Source: Marsupella aquatica | Taxonomy: Eukaryota; Marchantiophyta | Reading direction: 5' to 3' | Length of the DNA: 64,000 nucleotides | Assembly: GCA_973895155.1 (NCBI GenBank) | Contig: OZ316894.1 | Location: 19,592,001 to 19,656,000 of the forward strand | In this document: in pieces, positions 63,589 through 64,000 of the stretch | Numbering within the stretch: position 1 is the first letter of the stretch | How the letters are laid out: the number at the start of each line of letters is the position of its first letter | The notes under the pieces: model-generated | Database searches by the model: none | Told to the model about the DNA's origin: nothing | Seen by the model: the letters and a program-made list of their open reading frames with translations, nothing else | Program-made: the position numbers and the translations under genes

Positions 63589-63750
63589 GCCCACGTGGCG
63601 GAAATTTTTAAAAAACTAATGGGGACATTCATAGAAGATGACTAACCACGTGGCGGAAAATTAAAAACCTAATGGGGAGATCACGAGATGATTGGCCACG
63701 TGGTGGGAAAGGAAAGAAACCTTTTAAAAACTAATGGGGAAATTCACTTG
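63589..63750 (+). repeat. three tandem units centred on the G-box palindrome CCACGTGG
   Basis: CCACGTGG occurs at 63591-63598, 63646-63653 and 63696-63703. Each is followed by GCGGAAA- or TGGGAAA-type sequence, then AAAAACTAATGGGGA or AAAACCTAATGGGGA. The unit is about 50-55 bp. CACGTG is the core bound by plant bZIP and bHLH factors. Confidence 0.85.
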
Positions 63751-64000
63751 TATCAGACACGGGTGCTGCCGTACATGGGTTGACCTCGAAATTCCATACA
63801 TGCATTTATTCCTTCAGCCACCTGCTTGTAACTTAATTAAAAGCACTGTGACACTGTTCATTGGTTCAGGTCACATTATGCAATGCCCACTATACCGGTC
63901 CCACTATCATACTGAAATCTTTGAAAAGTTTACTATCTAGGCAGAAGACCATAAAGATCCAGGCTCGCTTGCATAGGTGAACTTACAACATATAGGGTAG

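Larger units (their letters stand above)
61887..64000. other. downstream region of beta-amylase, no gene recognised
   Basis: After the beta-amylase stop the sequence holds only short ORFs of no known family. From about 62.97 kb it becomes a patchwork of small diverged repeats, listed separately. A duplicated phrase (CCACCCAGCCAGAGAACCCA / CCACCTAGCCACAGACCCCA) lies at about 63233 and 63411. Confidence 0.5.

Overview
The window reads as nuclear DNA of a land plant. It contains a plant-type calcium-dependent protein kinase, a nine-exon plant beta-amylase with GT-AG introns, a fragment of the plant WD40-cyclophilin CYP71, a Copia retrotransposon primed by initiator tRNA-Met, and an interstitial TTTAGGG tract. 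A bryophyte or other seedless plant is my guess from gene style and repeat content; the sequence does not prove it. The window is gene-poor. Only three loci look like intact host protein genes: the CDPK, the beta-amylase and a small BED-finger ORF. Most of the rest is mobile DNA, decayed gene pieces and short tandem repeats.

Layout. 0-8.7 kb: AT-rich DNA with no gene I can support. 8.7-10.8 kb: a degenerate tandem array interrupted by two MITEs. 10.8-17 kb: broken coding pieces on the + strand (an unrecognised frameshifted gene, a kinase catalytic-loop remnant, two adjacent CYP71 exons with their intron), plus a GC-rich block at 12.3-13.7 kb. 17-23 kb: local tandem duplications. 23.1-29.97 kb: a complete Copia LTR retrotransposon on the - strand with LTRs identical by reading, a perfect 5-bp target duplication, three in-frame nonsense codons and a MITE inside pol. 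31.5-36.6 kb: a non-LTR retrotransposon with one long intact ORF carrying reverse transcriptase and a restriction-like endonuclease, preceded by three diverged ~184-bp leader repeats. 38.3-39.9 kb: an uninterrupted CDPK ORF. 40-53.7 kb: intergenic DNA with four more MITEs, minisatellites and decayed ORFs. 54.7-61.9 kb: a BAM2-type plastid beta-amylase with a 4.4-kb first intron holding a BED zinc-finger ORF. 62-64 kb: small diverged repeats, three of them centred on a G-box palindrome.

The most coherent new structure is a set of eight MITEs of about 275-307 bp in two sequence families. All have CTCGGGGG-type ends and flanking 8-bp target duplications (seven perfect, one with a single mismatch). 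Both families share a CACGTGCGA-type motif about 30 bp inside each end and an internal ATATTCCAAGAATATTC core, which points to one mobilising transposase. Its gene is not seen in the window. The second main item is the intact endonuclease-bearing non-LTR element. The two recognised host genes act in calcium signalling (CDPK) and plastid starch breakdown (beta-amylase); nothing in the sequence links them functionally.
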